A stretch of 64,000 nt of DNA from NCBI GenBank assembly GCA_964020085.1, contig OZ026596.1, positions 34,744,834 to 34,808,833 on the forward strand. The letters are read 5' to 3'. Source of the DNA: Micromussa lordhowensis. Lineage: Eukaryota > Cnidaria > Anthozoa > Scleractinia > Lobophylliidae. Made by a program: the position numbers and the translations under genes. This document shows, in pieces, positions 22,825 through 33,083 of this stretch. The notes beneath the pieces are model-generated. The model saw nothing but the letters and a program-made list of their open reading frames with translations, was not told the origin of the DNA and did no database searches. The number at the start of each line of letters is the position of its first letter. Within the stretch, counting starts at the first letter, position 1.

Positions 22825-23341
22825 GGTAAAACGATTAAGAACAACGGTTTTAAAGACCGAGTGAGAACAGTGCGACATGGTTAGAGCAAGTGACAACAAT
22901 GAAACTTTTTGTTCGCTAAAATACCCCCGTGTACATGGATATGCTGACCACCGAGGAAACAAGCCACGTCCACATTTTTGCACGCGAACACCCCAACTGT
23001 GTTTTTTTCTTGAAATCATTTGGTTTCTTGGCAGGCGTCCGCTAGGTTTTTACATTTTAAAACCCGCTCCTATCTTAAAACGTAATACGAACTACTAGCC
23101 TTTTGGTTTTGAGTTATCAAATATCATTAGAACCGAACAAAAAATGCATAAAACCAGCTAAAATTTTACTTAGGATCAATTTGTATGCAATTTTCATTCG
23201 ATCAATTATCTTGGGACTTTGGATCAAAACGTGTAAAGAAGGAACGATGTTAAATATTGTTGGATCATTGACTTTTATGAACTTGGTGGCTGGCTCCTAA
23301 AGGAGCTGTTTTTGTAGAATAACCTACAAGAGGTATCTGTG

Positions 23342-23722
23342 CTAGTGCTGCTTCAAGAAGTCGTGATAACTCCTTGAAAAGGGGTACGCTGACATGATAT
23401 GGAATCTTGCATCGGAGTTTGGCTTCCAGGAGTAATAAATGCAAATTTCTTTTGAAGGAAAACCCCATGGATCCACACCAAAAACTTTCGGAAGTTTGAA
23501 TACATACATGTAGTAGTGGCCGTGTCCGCGTTTGAAACCTTCCTCTATGATCTCATACGTCTCGCTGTCTTGCCATGTACTTTTGGTTAAACGAGCCAAA
23601 CAGCTGACAAGATGAAAGTTTGACTTGAATTTTGAGGCCGGAGTATGAACGTCCACTCGAACATGACGTTCCTGGATGTGATCAAAGCGTTCTTTTGAGA
23701 GGACAACATCGCAGTTTTCCAA
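23342..23722 (-). CDS. Small uncharacterised protein with BECR-like nuclease features
   Basis: A 126-codon frame on minus. The N-terminal half has LSKERFDHIQERHVRV, like the HxxxRH-bearing helix of small BECR/barnase-type nuclease families. The C-terminal half (YYSWKPNSDARFHIMSAYPF) has the tandem aromatic and basic strand pattern that often completes this fold. I do not recognise a named family, and no signal peptide or membrane segment is visible. No partner or antidote-like gene is recognised beside it; the RING-like ORF lies upstream in the same orientation. It may be an exon of a larger transposon protein. Function is not assigned. Confidence 0.4.
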   Translation of the reverse strand: MENCDVVLSKERFDHIQERHVRVDVHTPASKFKSNFHLVSCLARLTKSTWQDSETYEIIEEGFKRGHGHYYMYVFKLPKVFGVDPWGFPSKEICIYYSWKPNSDARFHIMSAYPFSRSYHDFLKQH

Positions 23723-23812
23723 TGCTGTTCTTGTGTCAGTCCAAAAAATACCAGAGTGGCATGCTTTTTACTTTAGGATCAATTAGTATGCATTTTCAAA
23801 CAAAAGACTTTA

Positions 23813-24520
23813 GTGCGCATATCGCACATTCAGGAAGCTGGTCGTGCTGGAAGGAATGGTAGTCAATCCCATAATGTTGTCTTGTACCATGACAACCAGC
23901 TTACCCACTGTGACAAGGCTATCAAGGATTTTGTACGTTCCAGTTTCTGCATCAGAAAAGCTCTTTTCAAAGAGTTTGCCGAAGTGGAATCATCATTACC
24001 CCTCCATAACTGCTGTAGCAACTGTGCAATAGGCTGTCTTTGTTCTGGTGATGAGTGCAGTCTGGAGTCATTTTTATTTGATGAACCGAAAGCAAAATCT
24101 CAGGAACCAGATGTTGGCTATCAACGCCCAGTCAATGAGGAAGATCGAGAAACATTGCATGAGGCTCGTTGTGAGATAAAGAGCAAACTGGACACAAAAT
24201 CACCGTTCATTTTTGATTCAAGAAGTGGGCATGGGTTTACAAATGATCTTTTGAATGATGTGGTTGAAAGTGCAACAATTTTCTCCTTGTCAGACATTCT
24301 AAAGAAGTTCCCAGTGTTCAATCTTGGCCATGGAAAGCTTATTTTAGAAATCTTTCATGAAATATTTGAAGACATTGAGGCTTTTGATGAAATGATGGCT
24401 ACAGTCGAGCCGGATGACCTGTTCGACATTGCATTTTATGAGGACATCGATGACAACACTTCATCTGGGTCAGACTCTGATCCAGATAGGATCAACACAG
24501 AAGAACTTGAAAATGCATAA
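23813..24520 (+). pseudogene. RecQ-type helicase C-terminal exon (fragment)
   Basis: Begins at helicase motif VI (HIQEAGRAGRNG), continues through the RecQ zinc-binding region (CIRKALFKEF...LPLHNCCSNCAIGCLC) and ends in an acidic tail (SSGSDSDPD). The upstream ATPase motifs I-V are missing: 5' of 23800 the sequence belongs to the unrelated minus-strand ORF. It is therefore a 5'-lost gene or a final exon whose other exons were deleted. RecQ-like helicases of this type accompany DUF6589 transposases in Academ-like transposons of animals and fungi, and a DUF6589 gene lies convergently at 26103-29497. A host RecQ gene seems less likely because the rest of the gene is absent. Confidence 0.7.
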
Positions 24521-26102
24521 GTTAACTAATTTGATTTATATCAAGGCATATTATAGACCAAAAACAGTGGCCCATCCCTTAGCGTGAGCTTTGCTTGAAT
24601 ACCCGGTAACTTGCAATTATACAAGATTATTCACACAAACAACTGTGCTGGATAAATCTGGCCACGATTGTGGCAAGTTTAATCACATTAAATGTAACAG
24701 GATCCCGACACAGCGATCTATACAAAAGTTATTCATAAGTAACTGATAAAAGTGGGGCGACAAAATTCCGCCAAACTACCTAACAAATATATCAACTAGG
24801 AACAAGAAGCAAAATGAAACAGCAATAATAATCTGTTGGTAGGTGAGGGGGAGGAGGTGGGTAAGATTTTTCTTTCAGGTGATCTGTCTTTGTCGATGGC
24901 AAAGGAAAGAAGGACGAATGGCATCGGAACTAGCCGTAATATACAGCCACGCTTCTGAGATTTGGAAGTTGACCTTTGGTAAGGTAGTAACGCCCCCAAA
25001 TCCCATTAGCTCGATTTCCCGTACCTGGTACAGCCTATATCCAACGGATCATCACGTGCACACCATGCCTTGATATAAATTACATTATGACAACGACAAC
25101 GACAACTTTATTCATACCTTATTTAGATTACATTACATTGGTTACAGAGATAATTACAATTAGTTAATTAAATAAGGGTAACTGACAACCTGAAATAACC
25201 TGAAAAAGTTATAAATGCCAGGTTGCCAGTTAATTATGTTATATGTTATGCCAGTTATATTATGTCTGGCCATCCAAGTATGGTTTTTGGCATAGTCCTT
25301 AGGTCTACATGTCTGGGGTCTAAAACCTAAATTGGAATTTTCCAGGACTACTGTGGACTCCACGGTAGAGTATGAACATTTTCTGGAACAGTACCTTATT
25401 TGCTAAAATCAGTTACCTTGTTCACATCTTAATTTTTTTGGACTCTAATTTCTTACAACTGATCTATTAATCTCCTGAAGAACTGGTGCTGAGATAAGAC
25501 CCTGCACTAAAGTCAGGATCAATGGACTACTTTGTTTAAAAAGAGCTTTTTACTTAACAAGCAGTTTGTACAAACATTATCTTATAGTTATAGCCACCAG
25601 GTGCCATCTATCCTTCACAATTAACAGGATTTTCAATAGTATGGTGGTTGACATGCAGGAGACTTACGATTTTATTCACTCATTGCTGTTGGCCTTGGTA
25701 TCACTCATGTCAATTGGGTAGTTTCTATTAGAGAACATTTAATTTCAAATAGCTTTATTGAAATTTTAAAATAACTTGTTTCTGTATCGAAATGGCAACC
25801 ATCTGACCATCTTGAAGATAAACACAAGCCTTAGTTTATTCAATGGTGCGACTCAACTAAATTCACCAGAAAACAAACGAGCCCCCCCTCCATGGCTACA
25901 ATGTTTTAGACCTTATGATCATAATAAAAGTTAATCATAAATTTTTTCCCAAACTTTGAGATGTCCTTTGATCCAATTGAAAAGGTTTTGATAATCAAGC
26001 TTTGCATATAGATTTGAACTGAAATTTTCAAAGCCCTTGTATCCATCCTCTGCTGGCACTCTGTAAATACATTTCCCTTCATGAGGTAACTAGTGATTTG
26101 TT
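24521..26102. other. Spacer between RecQ and DUF6589 genes, with a LINE-tail-like patch
   Basis: No gene is supported. Near 25084-25140 the sequence ACAACGACAACGACAACTTTATTCAT resembles the 3' end of a LINE or SINE on the minus strand, followed by AT-rich sequence. Confidence 0.4.
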
Positions 26103-29100
26103 TCACAGTTTCTGCAGAGTCCTTTCTCCCCTCACAGTGCCAACCCTGCTTTGATGGTCACAGTCTCTATCCACTGTCCCCATGAGTAGCAGCAAATAAT
26201 TGAGGCTAGCTGCAACCCTTTGAGCATTAGCTTCATTAACATTAGCCCCAAGGGCTTTTAAAAAGGCTTTCAGAAAGTTGTTCCAACTGCAAGTCCAATG
26301 GAATATTTCTCCCCTTTTCACCAATCACATTGCAGAACCGATTCCATTTCAGCCTGAATGATTGTGACCTAATAAGCAATGCACTAACTTTCACTAAGAG
26401 CACCAATGTTGTATAGGCATACTTGGTGCAACCATGGGTTTTGAAAATAAGAAGAAGAATCTTGTACAGAGAAATTACCCTTTCTCCGTCCCTTTCCCTG
26501 ATTGCATCATTGAAATCAGCCAAAACAAAACCATGACAAAGCTTAGCCCTATGATAGTTAAAGATATTGTCTTGAGAAGATTTATCTTGAGTAGGGAATA
26601 GAGGTGGTGGTGTTTGTATGTGAAATCAGTTCAATTCCCACCCTTTCTGATTTTTTTTCCATCTCCTTTGAAAACATGTGAGGGATGTGGTTGATAACAA
26701 CACCTTTGAAGTGCTTGAATGGATGTAGATAACTGGAGACACAATCCTAGATACCAAAAGTGAGCAATCTGCCTTAAAAGAGGTCTGCACTGCCTTTGCT
26801 GGAAGTAACTGATGGATGGGCAGATCACTGATGCATGCCTGGGGGGAATGATCATCCAGTAAAGGATCACAGGTCACCCTGTCCTTGATGGCATATTGGT
26901 GTGTCCAATGCATGGATTGGTTTGAACTTGTCTTTGTTTTAAATTCTTCATTTGATAGACAAGTCAAATTTGTCAGCCACAATTCTAAAAATAATGTACA
27001 ACAAAATCAAGAAAATCAATGTTCTATTTCCCCGCAAAATTGGGGACTGCAATAATTGTCAAGAGAGAAGGTTGGAAAATAATCTTCTAGTAGGAAAATA
27101 CCCATTTTCTATAGCAAAAAATTGTGTTATCCCCTCAAAGGAGAGGGTCACTGACATGGTTGATTAGACACAGCTTGGTTTAAGGTTTCCTTATTAAGTT
27201 CCCAGTAAAGTTGTTCTTGTTAATCAACCATCAGCACAACTACAATGACATATATGCTGATATCACTATGACACAGTTCAAGTGTTTGTAGGAGTGGGGA
27301 AAGTACATGTAAAATGATGTTCTGTCGACATGACAACAAGTCAAAACAAGACCTGCAAAACTAACGTTGCTATTTAAATTACTTACCTATACCGTGGAAG
27401 TCTTTTGAAAGTGTCCAATGCTGAAGAAATTGCCACTTCTATGGAAGCAGGACTACTCCAGGATGATCCAATTAACTCTTTGCATGTTTCATAATTTTCG
27501 TCCAAGAAATTTTCATAACCTTGGAGCACAGGGCGTCGACAGTCATAGTAGTCAATTTCCATGGCATCATCATCATCATTGGTCATGGGTGCAGGGACTT
27601 GTTTCGCATGAACTTCCTTCAGAAGATGATTCTCTCCTATGATTGAAGGTACTACTTGCTTAAGGTTAAGCCACCAGGGATCCAAAATTATCAGGTTTAT
27701 TGCACTAATGAGTGACCACGGTTCGTTGCGTCCGTGGTTACATCGTATATAGTCAACTGAAATTAAAATAAATTGCTAAATTACTATTTACATTCTTATT
27801 TGAATCTACAACAGGGTTTCTCTACTTACAATTTGTGTTCCCGAGTCGGATCCCTTGATTCGCTATGGTTTGATGAGGTTTCACTTATGATCGATGGTTG
27901 ACTTCGAATGTCGTTACGGAATAAATTGTTTCCTTTTAAATCATTTGTCACCTGACGTATTTTTCCCACCTCACGTTGTTGAGGCGATTTCGCAAGAGCT
28001 TACTAAACATGATTTCTAGAATGTTCGCTACACATGATTGAACATGCAAATCAGAAGAAGTTCACATTTCTTGGCTGCTTCTAAAGTATTTTTCCATGTA
28101 CAAACTAGGGAGTCGTGTTCCTTAGCCATTTGCTTTTGTTTGGAAATAGTAGAGGCATGTGACATACAAATACCGAGGTTATTCAGGTGAGTAAAATCCT
28201 GGCTCTTCGCACCACTATGTAATAGGATAACAGAAATTCGGTAAGCTAGAGCAGACATCCCCTCGTTCCTAAATTTTGCCAAAGCAGATGAGCATAGTGC
28301 CAGGACGTTTGCGACTTTTTCAGGCTTTGTTTTTGCTCCTCTGCCAACTGCTCCTTTCATTGCGGAATTCCAGAGGGGACACATTACTGATACCTCATGG
28401 CATACGAGTTTCTTAGAAAACGCTGCCAGTTCTGCTGGAGATCTGTGCTTCAAAAGGGAATTGTCGGAACAACAAAACTCATTCAGTTCATTTGAGATGG
28501 AAGATTTTACCTGTCCACATAATAAAGGCTGAAGCTCTTCGCATTTGAAAATCAGACTTATAGCAGCACCAAAGTTTCCAAGTGCAAAGTTTTTGACAAT
28601 ATTTGCCACGTTTTTGGGAGCTTACGCCCCTTCCCTGAGGGAAAATTCAGGATTGCATCCACTTGGACGTCACTTTTTTGGGTAGCTTCCTTCTCGATCT
28701 CATTCCCATCTTGATCGTTCTCAATTGTGACATCCGCTGCTATATTAAATGGAAACATTTCAGATTCCGCGAGCACGGTTGGAGCTGCATGGTCGATATT
28801 TGGGTTGACGCAAAGCAATGGGCTTTCCGCTGGTGGCAAGCACAAAGAATTTTCTTTTAAAAGGTGGAAACTTGTCAACTGCTGTGCTGTCGAAGCTGAT
28901 TCCCTCTTTGCGGCTGGAGTGTTTGGCTCGATCCTCTCACTGAACAACAACGGGCGTTTCGCAGGCGATAAACGCGCGGGCTTTTCCCGGGGAAGGGATG
29001 ACTGTTTCGAAGTAGATGGTGAGCTATATGCACGAGGTTTTTTATCTTTCTCTGCGGGGAAACAATGTTCATTTGTTTCGATCGCTGCTCTCCCTGACTT

Positions 29101-29497
29101 TCCTCGTTGGGGTTTTCTTGATTAACAGCTGTCCTGATGAAATCGATCAAGGAACTTGCATTTCGAATCTTCAGCGTGCACTTCGCGCAAACACGGGAAG
29201 ATTTTCCATCTTCTGGGTCCACTTCAACATCAAGATGTATCTTCAACAGATCTGCCAAGGAATTTTGTCAACTCCAGCCCTTTGAGGGATCTTGAATAGA
29301 TTTTCGGTCGAAACATACTCGTTCTTTCCCCCGAAATCACCGACTGAAATTTTAAAATTAATGCCACAAAGACGGCACTCATCTGAAACATTGGAATTCT
29401 CTGCGGGCTTTGCCACTTTCTTTGGAGTAAGAGGAGAGTTTTTCCGTGCCGCATTCATTTGACTCAATTTAGTAAACCTTCCAAATGATTTCAACAC
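26103..29497 (-). pseudogene. DUF6589-type transposase (Academ-like), frameshifted
   Basis: Collinear minus-strand segments, N- to C-terminal: 29497-29120, a Cys4 zinc finger (ECRLCGINF...SRVCAKC) of ZAD-like pattern; 28990-28560, a Ser/Pro-rich linker; 28609-28028, a helical Cys-rich domain; 27685-27383; 26982-26626 (SNQSMHWTHQYAIKDRV, a DUF6589 hallmark); and 26523-26103 (ADFNDAIRERDGERVISLYK and ANEANAQRVAASL-like DUF6589 core). At least two frameshifts (near 29263 and between 29060 and 29120) and probable stops between segments show decay. Some gaps may be introns (27686-28027, 26983-27382). DUF6589 proteins are abundant in cnidarians and fungi; linking them to Academ transposons is from family knowledge and not proven here. 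Confidence 0.7.
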
Positions 29498-30446
29498 AGT
29501 GTCATGTTATCCGATCATATTTCCCGCATTTGACAGGTTTTTCTCAGGGGAGGAGATGGTTAATTGATTTGATTAGCAGAGGTGCCAAACTGGCGGCCGC
29601 ACCCTTGAACGCAAGACAGTGGGAAGCTGTTGCAATCTCCCTATTTTCTCTGCCCCCTCACCCCTACCCACAGGCATTTTGTACTCTCCCCAGTTTTCGA
29701 GTGAAATGAATTTCTTTCACAACTTTCGTTGAGGAAAATAATTGATCAATCACTGATTGTGACATTAATTCTCGTATCTGTGGCTCGGTCAGTACTGCAA
29801 GATATGGAATTCAAAATTTATTCTCTGGCAGGTTGTTGCATATATTCAAAAAACATCCGTGTTACTAACGTTCTTGACCCAGCTCCAGCTTTTGAGCTTC
29901 ACAGGAGTCGTCTTTTGTACTTTGTTGATCACAAAGCTTGGGATAGCACGTATGTTGACATCCTGTCAAAAGCCCAAAAAGCAAAGCATTATTTACAGGA
30001 TTTTATTTCATTTAACTGACTGTCATATGGTGTGAATTTGAATTAGATAATTTTCTTTCTGAGGGGCTCTAAATGTTAAGCGATCTTAGTAAGACAAGAG
30101 AAGCTAGACAAACCTATAAAGTTTGTAAATAAGAATCTTTTCCATTTCACAAGCTTACCCGTTCGTGATCCGAGGATATAATTTCGAGGCTTACATTCAT
30201 TACCTATGTAGAAAAAAAGTATTCAATGAGACTGAATCTACATTGTCTGAAACATTTGCGGGGATGGTAGCCCATAACTGTTGGAAATCAACTAGGTGTG
30301 AATCGGGTATCTGACCAAAAAAGTGACACGGTAATCAGCGCTCAATGTGGAGCTATACACACTAACCATTAATCTGACTAATATTCCGAACAAAACAAAT
30401 CAAGTTTTTTTCATTAACAAAATTGATTTTGCCACCTACCTCGGTG
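29498..30446. other. No gene supported
   Basis: The short + ORFs at 29485-29709 and 29729-30019 have no recognisable features. It may include the 5' region of the DUF6589 gene, since a G/C-rich patch near 29590-29690 lies just upstream of its first exon. Confidence 0.4.
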
Positions 30447-31689
30447 TTAAGCCAACCAACAGAAAACGTCTTGCCCATATGAACATTCATCAGTTGTTGG
30501 TCAGCAGCATCCATGGCAAGGTTGGATCATTTTAAACAACCTTGCCCATTTACCTAATTCAGGTCCCTTTGGTGATTAAAATCCCACAAGCTCTCGACCT
30601 GTATTGAAAAACGCCCGCAAAAATCAGTATGATTATTGTGTCACATTTCCAATAGTGTTGAGATAGATGGAAAATTTCGCCTGTTATTTATTACCTTAAG
30701 TAATGGTGCCATTGTTTTAACGTGCTCTGCATGCTTTAATCGTACTGCTTTGTTGTCCATCACTGAATAGCCTTCGCCTTTCATTTCTAGCTTCAGGTTT
30801 CTGGCAAGAACCTGCTGCTTTTCTATGGTCTCTGTCTACCGACGTTTCTTGAACGCATGGATATCGTTTCCTCTGTGATAGAGGAACTCGACATCCATGG
30901 TCTCAGCTCTCTCTGTTATTATGCGGGCGTAATATCTCAGCTTTGAGTAGGTGACAGCTACCCATTCTGGTGCCCTATCAGACTGCTGCAATCCCATAAT
31001 TAATAAAAATGGTACCAATGATCATTATGTTTAATTTTAGAAATCTATTTAGTTTGAACTAGACCAAAAGCAGCTTTTACTGTACTTGCCTCCTGATGGA
31101 CATCTATTTCTTGGATATCCTGTGAATCTTACAAAATGTCCTTCGAAGTCTCTCCAATTTCCTTAAAGAAATTACATTTACATAAGTTTCTCATTCAGAC
31201 CGGGGCCTGCCTTATCAAAACATATATGCATATACGCATGCTAAGATGATCTCTAGATTGAACGTGAACGTATCAAATAACTGGTAATCTTTATTCGAAG
31301 AAAATTTTGTCAGAATTGTACTAAAACAAATTAGAATAATGCGTGAATCTTCAAAATCCACTTGCTATTGCTGTCATAGAAAACTACGAACTCTTTTAAA
31401 TATGACGCTATCAAATAACAACTATGCCTAAGGTACCTCCACGTTCCCATCTTCCTCTTTGCTTTTGTCATTTGCACTCTGATTGGGACTCTGATACAAA
31501 ACAATAAACGAGATGTGAGATTTTTACACCCAGTTTAAGGAGAGCAATTGATGTTTGCACCTTCTCGATGCTCATAAAAATTGATCTAAAATCTGATTTA
31601 ATTGACATCTTACCGCTGAGTCTACTTCTGCTTCATTTTCTACGTAGGATGTGTTTGTTCCACCCAACTCCATTTTGAGTTCTTCAGTT
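30447..31689 (-). pseudogene. Decayed multi-exon gene of unknown family
   Basis: Candidate exons on minus, each with fitting GT/AG edges or a clear frame: 31689-31613 (acidic, ETEELKMELGG...), 31489-31438 (QSPNQSANDKSKEEDG), about 31165-31091 (NWRDFEGHFVRFTGYPRNRCPSG), 31006-30850 (PEWVAVTYSKLRYYARIITE...VEFLYHRGNDIHAFKKRR), continuing to 30673 after an in-frame TAG at about 30837, and about 30520-30447 (MNVHMGKTFSVGWLNTE). The PEWVAVTYSKLRYYARI segment resembles Tudor/PWWP-like barrels. I do not recognise the family. The in-frame stop and surrounding transposon debris suggest a dead element gene, though a host pseudogene is possible. Confidence 0.45.
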
Positions 31690-32110
31690 TCCTATACGAG
31701 AATTTGACAACATATATTGCACTAGAGTTAAATCAAAAGTATTTGTTTAGTTTAAAACTGTTGCAATGCAGTAGTAATATATGATTGTGTGTTCAATTTG
31801 TTTCTCATTATAATCCATGACAGTAGCAGAATACTGTGCCCTAAGAAGTATCATAGCCAACCTAGCCATTAAATCCGAGGTGCCCAGCTCTTATCGGTGC
31901 ACTTCAGTTAGGTCTTTACTTCAAAATTGAATACATCATCTCTGAGATTTGAAGCCCCTCTCCTTTAAAAATAAATAGGTTAGCCCAGGACCCCCTTCCC
32001 TTTTTGCAGTGGCTAAATGTTTCAGGTCTCAATTTTCTAACCCATAACCCCTTCACATAAATAAGAAAAGGTCACTAATAAACCTAGCGAACGTTATGCA
32101 AGTGTGATGT

Positions 32111-32395
32111 ATAATTGCTCACTACGGCCGATTTAGGTTTGTTCAGGGCGTTCATCGGTGCAGTCATCTCATTTAAAGTCAAAACAGCACCACAAGATAA
32201 CTAAAAATAAATAGTATTATATTAGTGCATTGACTTAGCAAAAATGATTACTGAACTATGCCTACCACAAATTATTAGAGATAATGTAAACCAGATATAA
32301 GAAAAGGCAATGACAAATCATCAGTTCTGTGATATAATTGCTCACAATGGCCGATTTAAGTTTGTTCACGGCGTTCATCAGTGCAGTCATCTCAT
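32111..32395. repeat. ~223-bp tandem duplication, second copy split by the LTR element
   Basis: The block starting ATAATTGCTCAC(T/A)A(C/T)GGCCGATTTA occurs at 32111 and again at 32334. The second copy is interrupted at 32395 by the LTR retrotransposon and resumes at 37007 (CTCATTTAAAGTCAAAACAGC) to about 37180. Copies differ at several bases. Confidence 0.85.
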
Positions 32396-32530
32396 TTTAA
32401 TGGATAAACACTAGATACTTAGTTCGGCTGTCAGCCATGCTGTCTTACTCACTAGGTAACCAAGCCTAGGAGTCCCAGTGTTCTTAGTGAGCCGCACTGG
32501 TGGCCAGTCTTAGCCGGTTAGGATACTACA
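32396..32530 (-). repeat. 3' LTR (135 bp)
   Basis: Identical to 36872-37006. The LTR is unusually short and its minus-strand 3' end reads ATTAAA and not the usual CA; the boundary is set by the 5-bp target duplication CTCAT. Confidence 0.9.
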
Positions 32531-32538
32531 CTCCCTCC
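32531..32538 (-). other. Polypurine tract
   Basis: GGAGGGAG directly abuts the 3' LTR on the minus strand, the expected primer site for plus-strand DNA synthesis. Confidence 0.75.
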
Positions 32539-32614
32539 ATGCATACAAAATAGTGAGGGCTAATCTTGATAAACTTGTAGAAAACACAACAAATTGTAAA
32601 GTGAGAATGTTCCT

Positions 32615-33076
32615 TCATCGAATCTTATCTGGTAGCACACAGTCCGGGTACTTGTCTCTGAGATACTCGCCCGCGCTCCTCCGCAGCCTCGCACTCGGTC
32701 CTCCCATTTGTGTAGGGGTAGCCGGTTGATTTGGTTCAACTGTGCGATCAGATGAACCGTTCGTGACTTCCCTAGGAGGCGTATAATCTGCATCAGGTTG
32801 CTGCACTCCGTTGGTAAGATCCGTGCTCTGAGGTGGCTCAACTGGATCATGAGTAGGTGCATCTGTTTCTGCGACTGGCGTAGATCTTTCTGTTTCCCCA
32901 TTGGACTGGTAGGGCACCCTTTTGAAGTGCGCTGTTGACCTTGTTATGGTACTTCCATCCTTCCTTTTGGCCACCACCTGGGACCCTTTCCGATACTGCA
33001 CCTTCAGCGGCTCTTCTTCAAATGGCGGGGTGGCTTTTCTGCGGGCGTCCTGTTTGACCAGCACTGAGTCCCCCAT
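32615..33076 (-). pseudogene. Detached C-terminal integrase/tail segment of the LTR element
   Basis: A 153-codon frame beginning MGDSVLVKQ and continuing with the GSQVVAKRKDGSTITRSTAHFKRV segment, the SH3-like C-terminal DNA-binding part of a gypsy integrase, then a Pro/Thr-rich tail. It is separated from the upstream gag-pol frame by a stop and frame change at 33076-33086, where a 7-base tandem TTCCTAG occurs. The usual linker of about 25 residues between integrase core and this domain also seems missing. The element is therefore probably defective in integration unless supplied in trans. Confidence 0.75.
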
Positions 33077-33083
33077 CTAGGAA

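Noticed and set aside
28663..29285. Plus strand ORFs (132 and 89 codons) opposite the DUF6589 gene
   Set aside because: They overlap the zinc-finger and linker exons on the minus strand and lack recognisable features.
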